A DNA stretch of 64,000 nucleotides from Acanthopleura granulata (lineage: Eukaryota; Mollusca; Polyplacophora; Chitonida; Chitonidae). The notes beneath the pieces are model-generated. The model did no database searches and was not told the origin of the DNA. It saw nothing but the letters and a program-made list of their open reading frames with translations. A program made the translations under genes and the position numbers. Location of the stretch: contig JABBOT010000008.1 in NCBI GenBank assembly GCA_016165875.1, forward strand, positions 449,001 through 513,000, in the 5' to 3' direction. Shown here piece by piece: positions 11,401 through 23,400 of the stretch (position 1 is its first letter; each line of letters opens with the position of its first letter).

Positions 11401-14400
11401 CAAATAAATCAATAAATGTTTTCTGCTAGTGTTCTTTTGGTATTCCAAAAACTATTGCAGACTTGCTTACCTTGAAGGCTTGCTTGTTGTTTGACTTCTG
11501 AATGAGGTTTATCAGGAATCTCATTTTAGGAGCGTTTTTATGAATGGAGAGGATTCTCTTTCTCTGAGCTGTATCAATCACAGAATTCTTTTGGAGGAAG
11601 TTCAGCGTGTCCTCTACCTGGATAGACTCGATCAGGAGCTTGAATGTCTTGTCAAGTACAATCAGGTCTTCCTGAGGGATACCTTCTCCTGGAAGTGATA
11701 AGTACACAAGTGGGAATAATACTCACCTGAGAACTTCATCTTAAATAAGGCTGCTTACTGTCAAATGGCCCGGTACACAAAAGCTATCTTTTCCAGTACT
11801 CTGACCCTGACCAATCAGATATTGTTTGATTATAGCATCTTGTAAATGTGACCATGGGACCCCCTCAGACCCCTCTAGACTTGTTATAGAAAAGCTGAAA
11901 TATTCAGACTTAAGAGGGAACTGACAGACCCTGCTGAACTAGTACTGCGTTCACGTATTCTACACTTAGAGGAAGACTCAAAAGTCAGCCCTTCAGAATT
12001 GATCATTTACAATTTAGACCTGTGTCACATTATTCTGTATTGAGAAACTTGGATGACAAAGATGACTTCATATCATCACTCGGCCCACCTGCTGCTGTCA
12101 ACAGCTGGTCTCTCTGCAACTATCCCTATACCCATCAAATTCTTTTAAAGTGATATTTATAGCAGTTTTACAAGTTAGGTTTCCTGTGACAATACATTTG
12201 ATGGTGGAAATGTTTAGTTCTTGATTCATGTGGATGCAGTCATCAGACTATAAATGCTCAGAAATTCATGTGAAAATCAGTTCAAGAGCTAGTGAAAATC
12301 ACGATTTGACCTTCACCTGAGACACAGGAAGTAAAATTACACATCTAATGATTGAAAAGTGGTTTTGAAATTGTAATGAAAAGCCAGTGGTCCTCAATCC
12401 CCAACAAATATATTGGGTGTCCTCCATACCTGAATGTTCTTCATGAAGGATGTCTTTGAAGGGCGACATAGAGCTCCTCTGCTTCAGCAGTTTACTTGTG
12501 TTGTCCACCTCAGTCGTCACTGTCGCTGGCTCTTCTTTCTTCTTAAGCTGTTGGATGAACTGGTTCTGCATGAATTCCGTCGTCAAAATCTCGCTCTCAA
12601 CTCGAAGGATTTTCCTCTTCCCTTCTGCCCCTCCGAGGCGACAAATGGCACCCGTCGCGAATTCCCATAGGTCTTGGTAGGTTTCTTCACTTTCATACTC
12701 GGCCTTTACCAGCCTGTCCTTGGTTACTTTTAATCGCGTGATGTCGGCACTGAGGCTCTTGTCCTCTGGGAGAGGTTCCTTACTCCACCCCCCGGGATAA
12801 GGGGAGCTTATATGACAGATGTTCTGTAGGAGTACAACCAGCATGTCAAAGGTGAAGTTTTTTGAGGAGACAGTCTGCCGCTCAGACGGGTACAGTTGAT
12901 CCCACTGTGCCCCAGTTATCTGCCCTTGCCTCAAAAGTTTCGCCATAATGTTGCGCATCTCTAGCCTGCTGATGTTCTTCTTCAGATTCATTGGGGAATA
13001 AAAACAGTCAAAAGTTGTCCTGAGAGCTCTGACTCCAGCATCCGCCACAAGCCAGCATAGGCGTGCCAAACGCTCTTTACCCTTATCCGTCATGTTTTCT
13101 GCAGTTAAACAAATAGTTTAGGAGTTGGTAATATCACATGGTTTGTTTTGTCTTTTTGTGTATCGTGTTTAAAAACCTAATCTTAAAATAAGCCTGAAAA
13201 GCAGTGGTTTTCAGTAGATTATACAAGAACAGCTAGTAAATAGGTACACAGTTTGTTTTGTCATGCAAATAGCGCTAATTTGTTCGATATTGGTAACAAG
13301 TTTCCATGGATAACAATGACCAGTACAGTTCAGAAGGGTTAGCCTTGCATTGGTTTGCTTCATATGAATAGTGTATAATACTGATAACATACTAAGCAAC
13401 AGTGACAAGGAAGAATGAAGTAAAAAATAAATTAAATAAAAGATACTTTATGTATGTAACAGGAACAATCCAGCTCATTAAGTGTTATCAAGGAGTGGAA
13501 AGACTTACCTGTATAAAGTAGAGCGCCTTTCAGTGGAAAGGCTGTATCGAAGGAGGGACCTGTAAACATGGAGCGAATTGGGAATGAGGTGCTGGCCAAC
13601 ATGAATAATTCAAATTTGGCCTTTGGAAGCCTGCTAGTAAAAGATCTTCCACCATTCTGCTGACCAAACAGATGCCTCTATCATATTGTAAGATTGAAGG
13701 TTTATTGAACTGGCATGCCAAAGGAATTGGAGGTCTACACATGTGACCTCAGAGCAGAGCTGCTTTTTATTGAATTCTCAACAGGGCACTTTGAACAAAT
13801 GTTTGCTGGTGTACATGTAGACATATGTAGCATGTGTTGGTATTAACATATATATGTGTGCATGTATTAGACTGAACTTTGTGGACTCTCCAAATTAAAT
13901 CATGTTTGACAGCTACGAGCAGATTTTGGCTGGCTTCCAGCTGAGACAATGATTTCTCGCTGAAGGTCATTCGTAGTGCACTAATGTGGGTCATTGAGCA
14001 GGAGAAAGCTTACATTAATGACCATTCAAACAAGGTGAAAGACATAAAGGCAGAGTAAAAGTTCTAATTATTCATGACAGAAAAAAAAGCAGTAATTTGT
14101 CATTGAAAAAAATAGGGTTAATTGCTTATTAAAAGTGTAAATGTAAATACTTGCTATTTTATAACTAAGCTTAGAGCAGGTTTCATCACCCAGTCTTGTT
14201 TTCATACGTACAAGCAAAGGCATGTTTCAGTACAATTTACACCTCTTGAATAATTTTGCATATAAAATACTTATGCCCTGAAAGATGACAGAGTGCTTCA
14301 AAGTAACTATGCCCTTATTGTACACAATGATTCACCCAAAGTATGTATGTGTATGAACATGATAAATGGGCAGAATTCTCAAAGACCTTTTATCGGAAAT

Positions 14401-17400
14401 ACTTGGTGTTTATTTCTGTTTTCTTGACAACTAGAAAAACCGTCCACACTTACTCAGATTTTTAATCCTGAACATCCCTATCTTGGCTGCCCTATCATGG
14501 TGCACATCCATGACAAAAATCACCCCATGTAATGAGAACATTAGCAGGAATGGACGGGAATTGTAATGTCCCTTTTGTTTATTAAAGTTAGTATCTTCAC
14601 AGGTTTTAATTTTTGATAATAGACTATAATAATGATCTGATAATTGAGACTATAAAAAAATCTTTTTCAGTTTAACAAAAAACAAAAGCAGAGTTTGGGT
14701 ATTTTATTTTAATGAAACAGTTTTTTGGGGATGGGGAGGGGGAATAGTGTTTTTTCTTAAATCTGTAGACAAAACTTCCAAGCCATATTTTGTCAGTACC
14801 GTGGTCTGTGGTATTGACTAACCCCAGATATTTAGGGACTTTACTCTGACATTCATGTAAGTAACAGTGTCTATTCACAATAGATCAACTGTTCATGGAT
14901 CTTTACCTTGCTGAGTTGACAGTGTGTTTGTGTGTTCACAAGCAGGTGGCGTGCCTTAGTCAGGGTGGGCTCATTGGTTGTTCAGTCAACAGACCGCCCT
15001 ACACACTAACCTGGGGCTGGGAAGGCCTCTAACTTTTCCATGGGTTACAATGTATCTATCATGGCTCATTGTCCCTGCCTCCTTGATGAGATTGACAGGC
15101 CAGGTGTGAACACCTTAGGCTATCATTGAATTGAGACATAAGTGGTTTCAAAAATCAAATTCGTTGCTTATGTAATACATGGTTACATTCCATTTACCTG
15201 ATTGATGTCTTCACTTGCTTGCTCAAGAATTGTCTTAAAACTGAAAAGACCAGCATAACAGACACTTTATAATTAATATCATGAAATTATTGTAAAACTA
15301 ATGTTGACACCTCACATGAATGTCTTGTCTGTTTTTCTGACTTTTTCTTTATTCGTACATCTATTCACAACAATTTTTTTTTTACACTAATGAAATTAGG
15401 GCTTTTTTCATGAGCTGTCAAGTAACATGTTTTTCTGAAGTTCTTTCAATATCATGTGAAATACATCAACCACTTGTTCCATATAATGCTTGGGAGACAA
15501 CCTTCAAATTATGCTCTGTAGGCAAGAATTTTAAGTATGGTATGTTAACATAATTAATGATGTGGATGCATTTGCTGGATCAGTCTTTTGTGCTGCCAAA
15601 CCCTCAAAGCCCTATAATTACTATCTACATATACGATGGCACATGTATAAATAGAGCCCTTGATGGCTCATCTGTCACTTTAATTCTACGTCCCCTGGTG
15701 ATGTGTGCTCTGTAATCCATGGTTATGGCTCCATTGTGGATGTCCTGATCAATTTCAAACACAAACTAAAATTTAGAGTGGTGAAGAGTCATACATACAT
15801 TGTAATTATTGTTGTCTTTTCCATTGAACACCACCGTTTGTGTTATGACCTATGATTACCTTGCTGGGATATATGTTAACAGTTTTGTATTAAAATTAAA
15901 ATGACGCAGTAAGCTTCTTACAGATTCTACAAATTTGACCTTTTATTTCTTCCGTACACACAGTGATGAAAGCACTTTTGTGTTTATATCTTCCATCACA
16001 GGCCTGCCTTGAGGAAGATCCTGGAGCACGATGACATTGCAGGTAAACGCATGGTGCTGTGTATCAGTGACGTTATCATCTGTGCGGGAGGGGACAGGAC
16101 AGCCACCCAGGGGACGGATACACCTGCTAAACCACAACAACAGGTAAGTGACTGATCATGTGACTTCCCTCATGTGAATACTTCAACCAGCTACCTCCGC
16201 TGTAGTTTTTGGACTGGACATGTAACCAGTTTTGTGGACTGGACATGTAACCAGTTTTGTGGACTGGACATGTAACCAGTTTTGTGGACTGGACATGTAA
16301 CTAGTTATTTCTTTTTCGGTACTGTTTGTACTGTTGTTGTATTGGCACATCTATGGTAGTTGCTCAGCTAAAGAACACAGTGGATAAAACAATATCTCTC
16401 ACAGGAGTCATCTTGCTTGACATATTTCAAATAGAGCTGTCCAAGTAAATCAGGTTTTTAAATACATGTATCTCTTTGTCAGGTCTAATTTTCTTTTAAG
16501 TTTTGTGTCTTATTTGAATTACATGGTGAATGGTATAAAAAAATTTCATTATACTGAGATGTGTTTACCTCTTTTTATTTGTTATCGTGCATGTTGGATG
16601 TTGAGCAGATATTGTACCTACAGTGTTGTTTTGAAGGGTTTCTGCTGATGTATGCACTGTATGTGTACACATAATACAAGTAAGAACCCACCTCCTTGAT
16701 AACCGTGGTGATTTCTGCGACCACAGTCCTTAGAGTACAGCCAGCAAGCACAGGTGACCACATCTCTCTTCTTCAGGTGGAGCTAGAATTGACAGATGGC
16801 TGGTACTGTATTCGGGCCATGGTTGACAAGCCTTTACAAGAACTAATTAAGACAGGTAGACTGGAGTGTGGGGATAAGCTCTGTGTGTGTGGCACAGAAC
16901 TGACAGGTAGTGAAGAGCCAGCCAACCCAATGCAGGTGAGTTGATTACGACATTTATAATTTACAAGGTGACATCAGACAGGTGTGACTATTAGCAGATA
17001 TCCAGTTTTATCAGGAGTACTGTAGGACGTGATTGATTAGGCGTGCATTATTGATGTGCATCAGTTATTTAGGTAACAAATTGGCTACCATTTTATATCT
17101 AAAGGTTGACTTAAATTATTACCTTGTTTGCTTGGATTTTAGTTACTGAGAGTATCATGTATTTCAGTTGTATGAAAAAAAATTGCAAAAGAAATAATTA
17201 ATGTAAACCATTAGGGTCACCTCTACAGATGTAGATAAAAAAATTTTTAAAAATGATTTAAACTAATGGTTCTTGTTGTTGTTGAAAACATCAAATGTAA
17301 TTCACCATATGTTGAATCAACAATACATAAGGAAGATTATTAGATACGGCGGGAATAGGTTGAAGACATACCGTGGACTAGTCCAGAACATAATTATCAG

Positions 17401-20400
17401 ACCTGTATATTTGTAAGAGTTAGCAGTTAGTGTGTTGTAATGTCTGATGTATGAGGACATGTGGGACATCTTCATAAGTAGGCTATCCAGGTTTAATCCA
17501 AAGTCAAGCAAAAGATTTTATAATTGGTAATCTTTGTTACCTGTGCATCTAAACTGGAATTGGAAAGGACAAGAACTGGTTGGCTCTAGTGTGTAATATA
17601 ATACTGTAAAAAGGCAAAGCTGCATGTCATGTGCCTTCTGTATGGCATTCCTAGGAGGCAACACAATAAATATTATGATCTTGTTAAGAAACATTCTTAC
17701 ATGTAGATGGTGGTAGAGTGGGTTAGTGTACCAACGTGGCGAATTGACCTAGGAGCCCCTCACCAATGCAGTCGGTGTGAGTTGATGTGCAACTCATTCT
17801 GGCTTCCCCTCCAGCCATATGTGGGAAGGTCCGCCAGCAACCTGCAAACGTTCGACTCATGAGTTTCCCTTGGGCTCTGCCCAGTTTCCTGCCACCATAA
17901 TGCTGGTCGCAATAAATACATGCACTGTTCATTACACGGTAAAGCACCAATCAAATAAGTAAATACATGTATTGACAAAGTTTTGGGTTTGTCTTTTAGT
18001 TCAGGAGCAGAAGGAAGTGAAATGCAACATCTGACATTTGCTGTATTAATCAGAGTGTTTGTTCTCATGACAGGCCCCATGTACAACCAGACTGAAGCTG
18101 TGGCTAACTCTACCTGAGTGTTTGTTCTCATGACAGGCTCTATGCTCTATGTACAACCAGACTGAAGCTGTGTGCTAACTCTACCCGAGTGTTTGTTCTC
18201 ATGACAGGCCCCATGTACAAGCAGTCTGAAGCTGTGTGCTAACTCTACCTGAGTGTTTGTTCTCATGACAGGCCCCATGTACAACCAGACTGAAGCTGTG
18301 TGCTAACTCTACCTGAGTGTTTGTTCTCATGACAGGCTCTATGCTCTATGTACAACCAGACTGAAGCTGTGTGCTAACTCTACCTGAGTGTTTGTTCTCA
18401 TGACAGGCCCCATGTACAAGCAGTCTGAAGCTGTGTGCTAACTCTACCCGAGTGTTTGTTCTCATGACAGGCCCCATGTACAGCCAGACTGAAGCTGTGT
18501 GCTAACTCCACCCGCAAGGCCCGCTGGGACAGTAAGCTGGGGTATCAATCTCAGCCCCACCCCTTCTCCCTGGCCCTGTCCAGCCTGCTGGCCGGAGGGG
18601 GCGCGGTCCCCGCCGTTGATGTGGTAGTCGTCAGAGTCTACCCTAAGATGGTAATATATGAAGGTCATAAGCCGCTGAATTTTCTGGGGTGATCAGCTGA
18701 TCAGTGAATGTATTTGCTGTAAGCGCAAGTCTGCCAGGAGGACCACAATTGCAAGTCTGCAAATATAATTTGAAAACGTGTGATAAAAAGATATGACCAT
18801 GTTGTCCCATGTGACATATTACTGGACATCTTGGGTCATACCTCTTTCACAAATGTCAGGCTACATTGAAAGGTCATCATGAGATCAAGAGTCGGCTCTA
18901 AACCTGAGTGAAGAATGCCATGAAAGATGAAGTAAATAAATGTGCCAAAGCAATTGTGAAAAGGTGGCCTAACTTGTCTCCAACTGTTTTTAATTTTTTT
19001 TTTTTGTTCATGGAAGTAGTATTTGTATTCAGTAATAGATACATGAATGTTTGTGTTTTATAAAACTGCAGAGAAGCTTTTATATCTCTCAGTGTTCGAG
19101 TAAATTTTCATCTTGTGAGTAAAAAATAAAAAAAAGACACAAATTGGTCAGTGTTCTAAATTGAGAACAAATATGGGAGTTGAAAATCATGTATTTTTTT
19201 TTGTTTTTTGGGTTTTTTTTGCAGTTTTTTGAAAAGCTATCAGATGGAAGGTCTGTGTTCCGGAATAGCAGAGCTGAGCAAAAGGCTGACGCAGTGTACA
19301 GGAGGAAGGCTGAGGTAGTCCTGGAACAGCTGTACAGCAAGCTACAACAGGAACTGGAGTGCCAGGAAGACAACAATGGTAGACTTACACAAAGACATGC
19401 ATGTATTAGGTGCTGTAGTGATTTGTTGTGGTGAATAAAAAGACCATTCAAAAACTGTATCTGAAAAGGGGGCCTCCGTGGCTCAGTTCCTTAGCGCGCT
19501 AGTGAAGTGTAATGACCCAGAAGCCTCCCACCAATGCAGTGCCAGTGAGTTCCAGTCCAGCTCATGCTGGCTTTCTCTCCAGCCATATGTGGGAAGGTCT
19601 TTCAGCAACCTGTGGATGTTTGTGGGTTTCCCCTGGGCTCTGCTCGGTTTCCTCCCACCATAATGTTGGCCATTGTAGTATAAGTGAAGTATTCTTGAGT
19701 ATGGTGTAAAACACCAATCTAATAAATAATAATAATAATGTACCTGAAAATACCTTCACAGATTTTTCTTTTCAGATTTTTTCTCACCAATTTAAATGTT
19801 TTAAATGTGTGGTGGGTTTTATGGACCAAGTTAACAGTGTGTGTGAACCATGACGTTACAAAACTTTTCAATCTTTATCTTCAGTTATTGTGAACCATAC
19901 TTCTGTAGTATGTGCCAGTGTATAACAGCTAAAATGACATTTAAGTTCTGCTTTATGGCCAGAGAAAGGTTGGCGTGACGTCACTGTTGACACACATTAT
20001 CAAGAAGGTCTTTTTCTTTGACAGAATGCACTTGTAGGCCAACATCTTGTATGAGTCTTTGTGAAATAAATTGTTTCAATATTTGGGGAATTCAGAAAAG
20101 CCACATCGAGGTAAACGGAAGAGGCATCTGAAGGTATCTGATATAGAGTCCTTGTGTACAGGCCAGGAGGTGTATGAGGCTATCAGTAGTTCTCTGGAAC
20201 CCCACACTATAGAGGTAAAGAACCATTGTATTGAGGGTAAAAACTGTGTACAGGCCAGAAGATGTATGAAGTATCAGTAGTTCTCTGAAACCACACACTA
20301 CAGAGGTAAAATAATGTTTGTATTCAGAGTAAAAGCTGTGTACAGGCCAGGAGGTTATGAAATATGAGTCGTTCTCTGGAACCCCACACTGTGGAGGTAA

Positions 20401-23400
20401 AGAAGCATTGTAGTGAGGGTAAAAAACTATACACATGCCAGGTGGTGTATGAATCTATCAGCAGTTCACTGGAACCCCATAGTATACAGGTAAAGAACCA
20501 TTGCAGTGGGATAAAAACTATGTACGGGCCAAGAGGTGTATGAGGCTACCAGTACTCTGGAACCCCACACTATAGAGGTAAAAAAACAATTGTGGTGAGG
20601 GTAAAAACTATATACAGACCAAGAGGTGTATGAGGTTACCAGTACTCTGGAACCACACACTATAGAGGTAAAGAGCAATTGTAGTGAGGGTAAAAACTTT
20701 GTACAGGCGGGGAAAGTGTATGAGGCTATCAGTAGTTCTCTGGAACCTCACACTATAGAATAAAGAACCATTGTGGTAAATCTACATTACATCACAAAAC
20801 AAGGCTGCCGTGATTGCTCCAATTGCTCTGATTATGTTAAAAATAAGTGAACTTGTAGGTTATATTTCATCTCTTTTATCAAGCAATACTAACATGTCTG
20901 GTCGTGTTTCAGATGGCCCTGAGCAGCCACCAGGTGACACTGCTTGAGAAACATCGCCAGAAACTGATGGACAAAAAACGACAGCAGCTTCAGGTTGATT
21001 TCCAGAAGGCTCTGAAGGAAAAACAGGAGGTAGGTATTCTGCTCCCAAACATAGCATGTATACCAAGTGAAACCTTGATCACGGCAGTTCATTATGAAGT
21101 TATTTATAGTCAAACATGTTGTTTGAGGCCAGTAAAGGGAGACGAAAAAATTGGCCACTTATGAGACTTGTCCAAAGAGGCCAGGTTGTGAAGACCAACT
21201 TGAAGCCAAAACACAACTGAATTAAGTTCAGGAAACCTATACATGTACCAGTTAATTTTAGACAAACTTTCAGTAATTAAAACACCAGTGTGTTCTGCAA
21301 CATATATTTAATTGAAACCTGAAACTCTTTTTGTAAGCAGTTGTCCAGTGAGTGACCACCTACAGCACTCTACCACACAAGCTTAACCGTTTGGACTCAT
21401 CATATTTACTACAGTTGATATATTTAAACGTAATGAGGCCAAAATGTTAAGCTTGTGTGGTATAGTGCTGTAGGTGTTCACGCACTGAATAAGTGCTTAG
21501 AAGAAGAGCTTCAGGTCAGGCCACGTGTGACAGGAGCACTTTTGTCGGCAGCATCTTTGAGCCCTGAGAGACCGTACGGCACTTGGGCCTAAATGACTGT
21601 TCCTACAAAGTATAAAGCAGACGGCTGAGCCGTATGAATAATCAGTCAATCATGTTTGCCATTCCGATGAAACAACAACAACAAAATGTGAACGAAGATC
21701 AATTTCACCATGTGTTTGGGACAGCTCATATTTTTGGCAAAGTAAAACAGAGAGACATCAGCAGGTGCCTACAAATATAATTAATGGCCAAAAGCTAGAG
21801 GACAGCTAGTAAAACCAGTGCGACAGTGACTGTGTCAAAGTTGGCAAATTGTCGCATGTTCCCAGTGAAAGTTTCAGCCACGTAGAACAGATTAATATAG
21901 GATTATATTGCTAAATATAGTATCCAATAGATGTGTGGGACAGGCGCAGACTTAATGCCGGTTGTTTAGCATGGAAAATTGTTTGGCCGTGACAGAGTAG
22001 CCGCTTGGGGCAGGTGGCCATAGGTATAGGTTTGACTGTATTTGATTGGTGTTTTACATAACATTCAGAGAACATGCCACATATGTTTGGAGAAGAAATC
22101 AAATCTGTAGCCTCATTGGTGACTGCCGTGGTCACCAAGATGTTAAGGCTTTGCATTTACTTCTTCATAACCTTGATGGTAACAAAAACTTCACGCTTAT
22201 AATAAATTACCTACTTTGGGGTTCAGGACGTAGAAAATGGCACTTTTGTCACATCCGTACATTGTGACATGCTGGATTTCTTTAACCTGTCAGATAGGCT
22301 GGGGTCAGTATAAATATAACAGCAGTCTCAAAATAATGTTATGTCCAGAGATTATAAGGTATAACAGATCATATTTGACACTTTTGTAACATTAAATGCT
22401 TTTCATTTCTTGCGGTTTAAGTTAAAAGAAAAAAGTAGATAATGTAACAAAACTTCAGTCTCACATTGGATCAATTCTTCTCCCTCAGAGTCAGCCTGTC
22501 AGAAATGTGGTGCCTCTCCTCAAGATCAGAGTAGCAGGCTGCCATCTCCTGGATGTGGATGCCAAGCTCAGTAAGAATCTTCTAATAGCACATGAGATCA
22601 ATTCCACAAAGCCATATCTAACTTAAGTCAAATTTGAATTAAGATTATGGGAGCTCATTTTTGAGCCAAAGAGTTTAGATTTTTAGCCACTTGATAAATG
22701 CAAGTCATCTTAAGACAAATAAGTCAAAATTTCATCTTCCACTGTCATAAACTTAGCATTGTGACAAGGTTTGAAATTTTGGCTAAGGTCAATAGTAGCT
22801 TTGAGGAATCATCCCAGTTTCCCAGAGACTTGGTAGCATATGTAGGTTACGCACTGGTACATCTTTGAAAGTACCTCAGTTTTGTTGAAGGTTTTCAAGG
22901 CCTTGAAGCTCGCTGGAAAAGAGAGTTTTTTGTGTAAAGTCCTTCAAAGTACATTGATCTCAATGTCAAGTATCACAATGCTTTATAAATGAGCCACCCA
23001 AATGAGCCAACAAATGAGCCACCCAAATGAGCCATTTATCTAGATATGAAGGTGTGTACTTTAACTTAATGGTGAATGAAAATGCAGGAAAACATTGGGG
23101 TACTTGAAAGTCCTTGATCAGAGTTTTCTTCCACAAATTGGAACCCTGATTTAGGCGCACGACTTCGTTACTTCCGTGCTTGTCCCCCTGCACGTTAATT
23201 GTACGTCAGACTGACAGATTGGTGAAAAATCTACTCTGTTATTTGTCATTATTTTTTATTCTGGTGTGGCAAGAACGACCCAGTACATGTATATTTTTAA
23301 TTACAGTTGGCCATAAAGCAGCTAAGCACAAGCTTTATTCTGGCACTCAGTTATCAGAGTACGTAATGGTAGTTTGTATTGCTGAAATGTGTATAGACGG

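Noticed and set aside
20071..20095. Apparent start codon upstream of the Tower exon
   Set aside because: It lies in the intron; the phase-1 acceptor at 20095 joins correctly to the 19378 donor.
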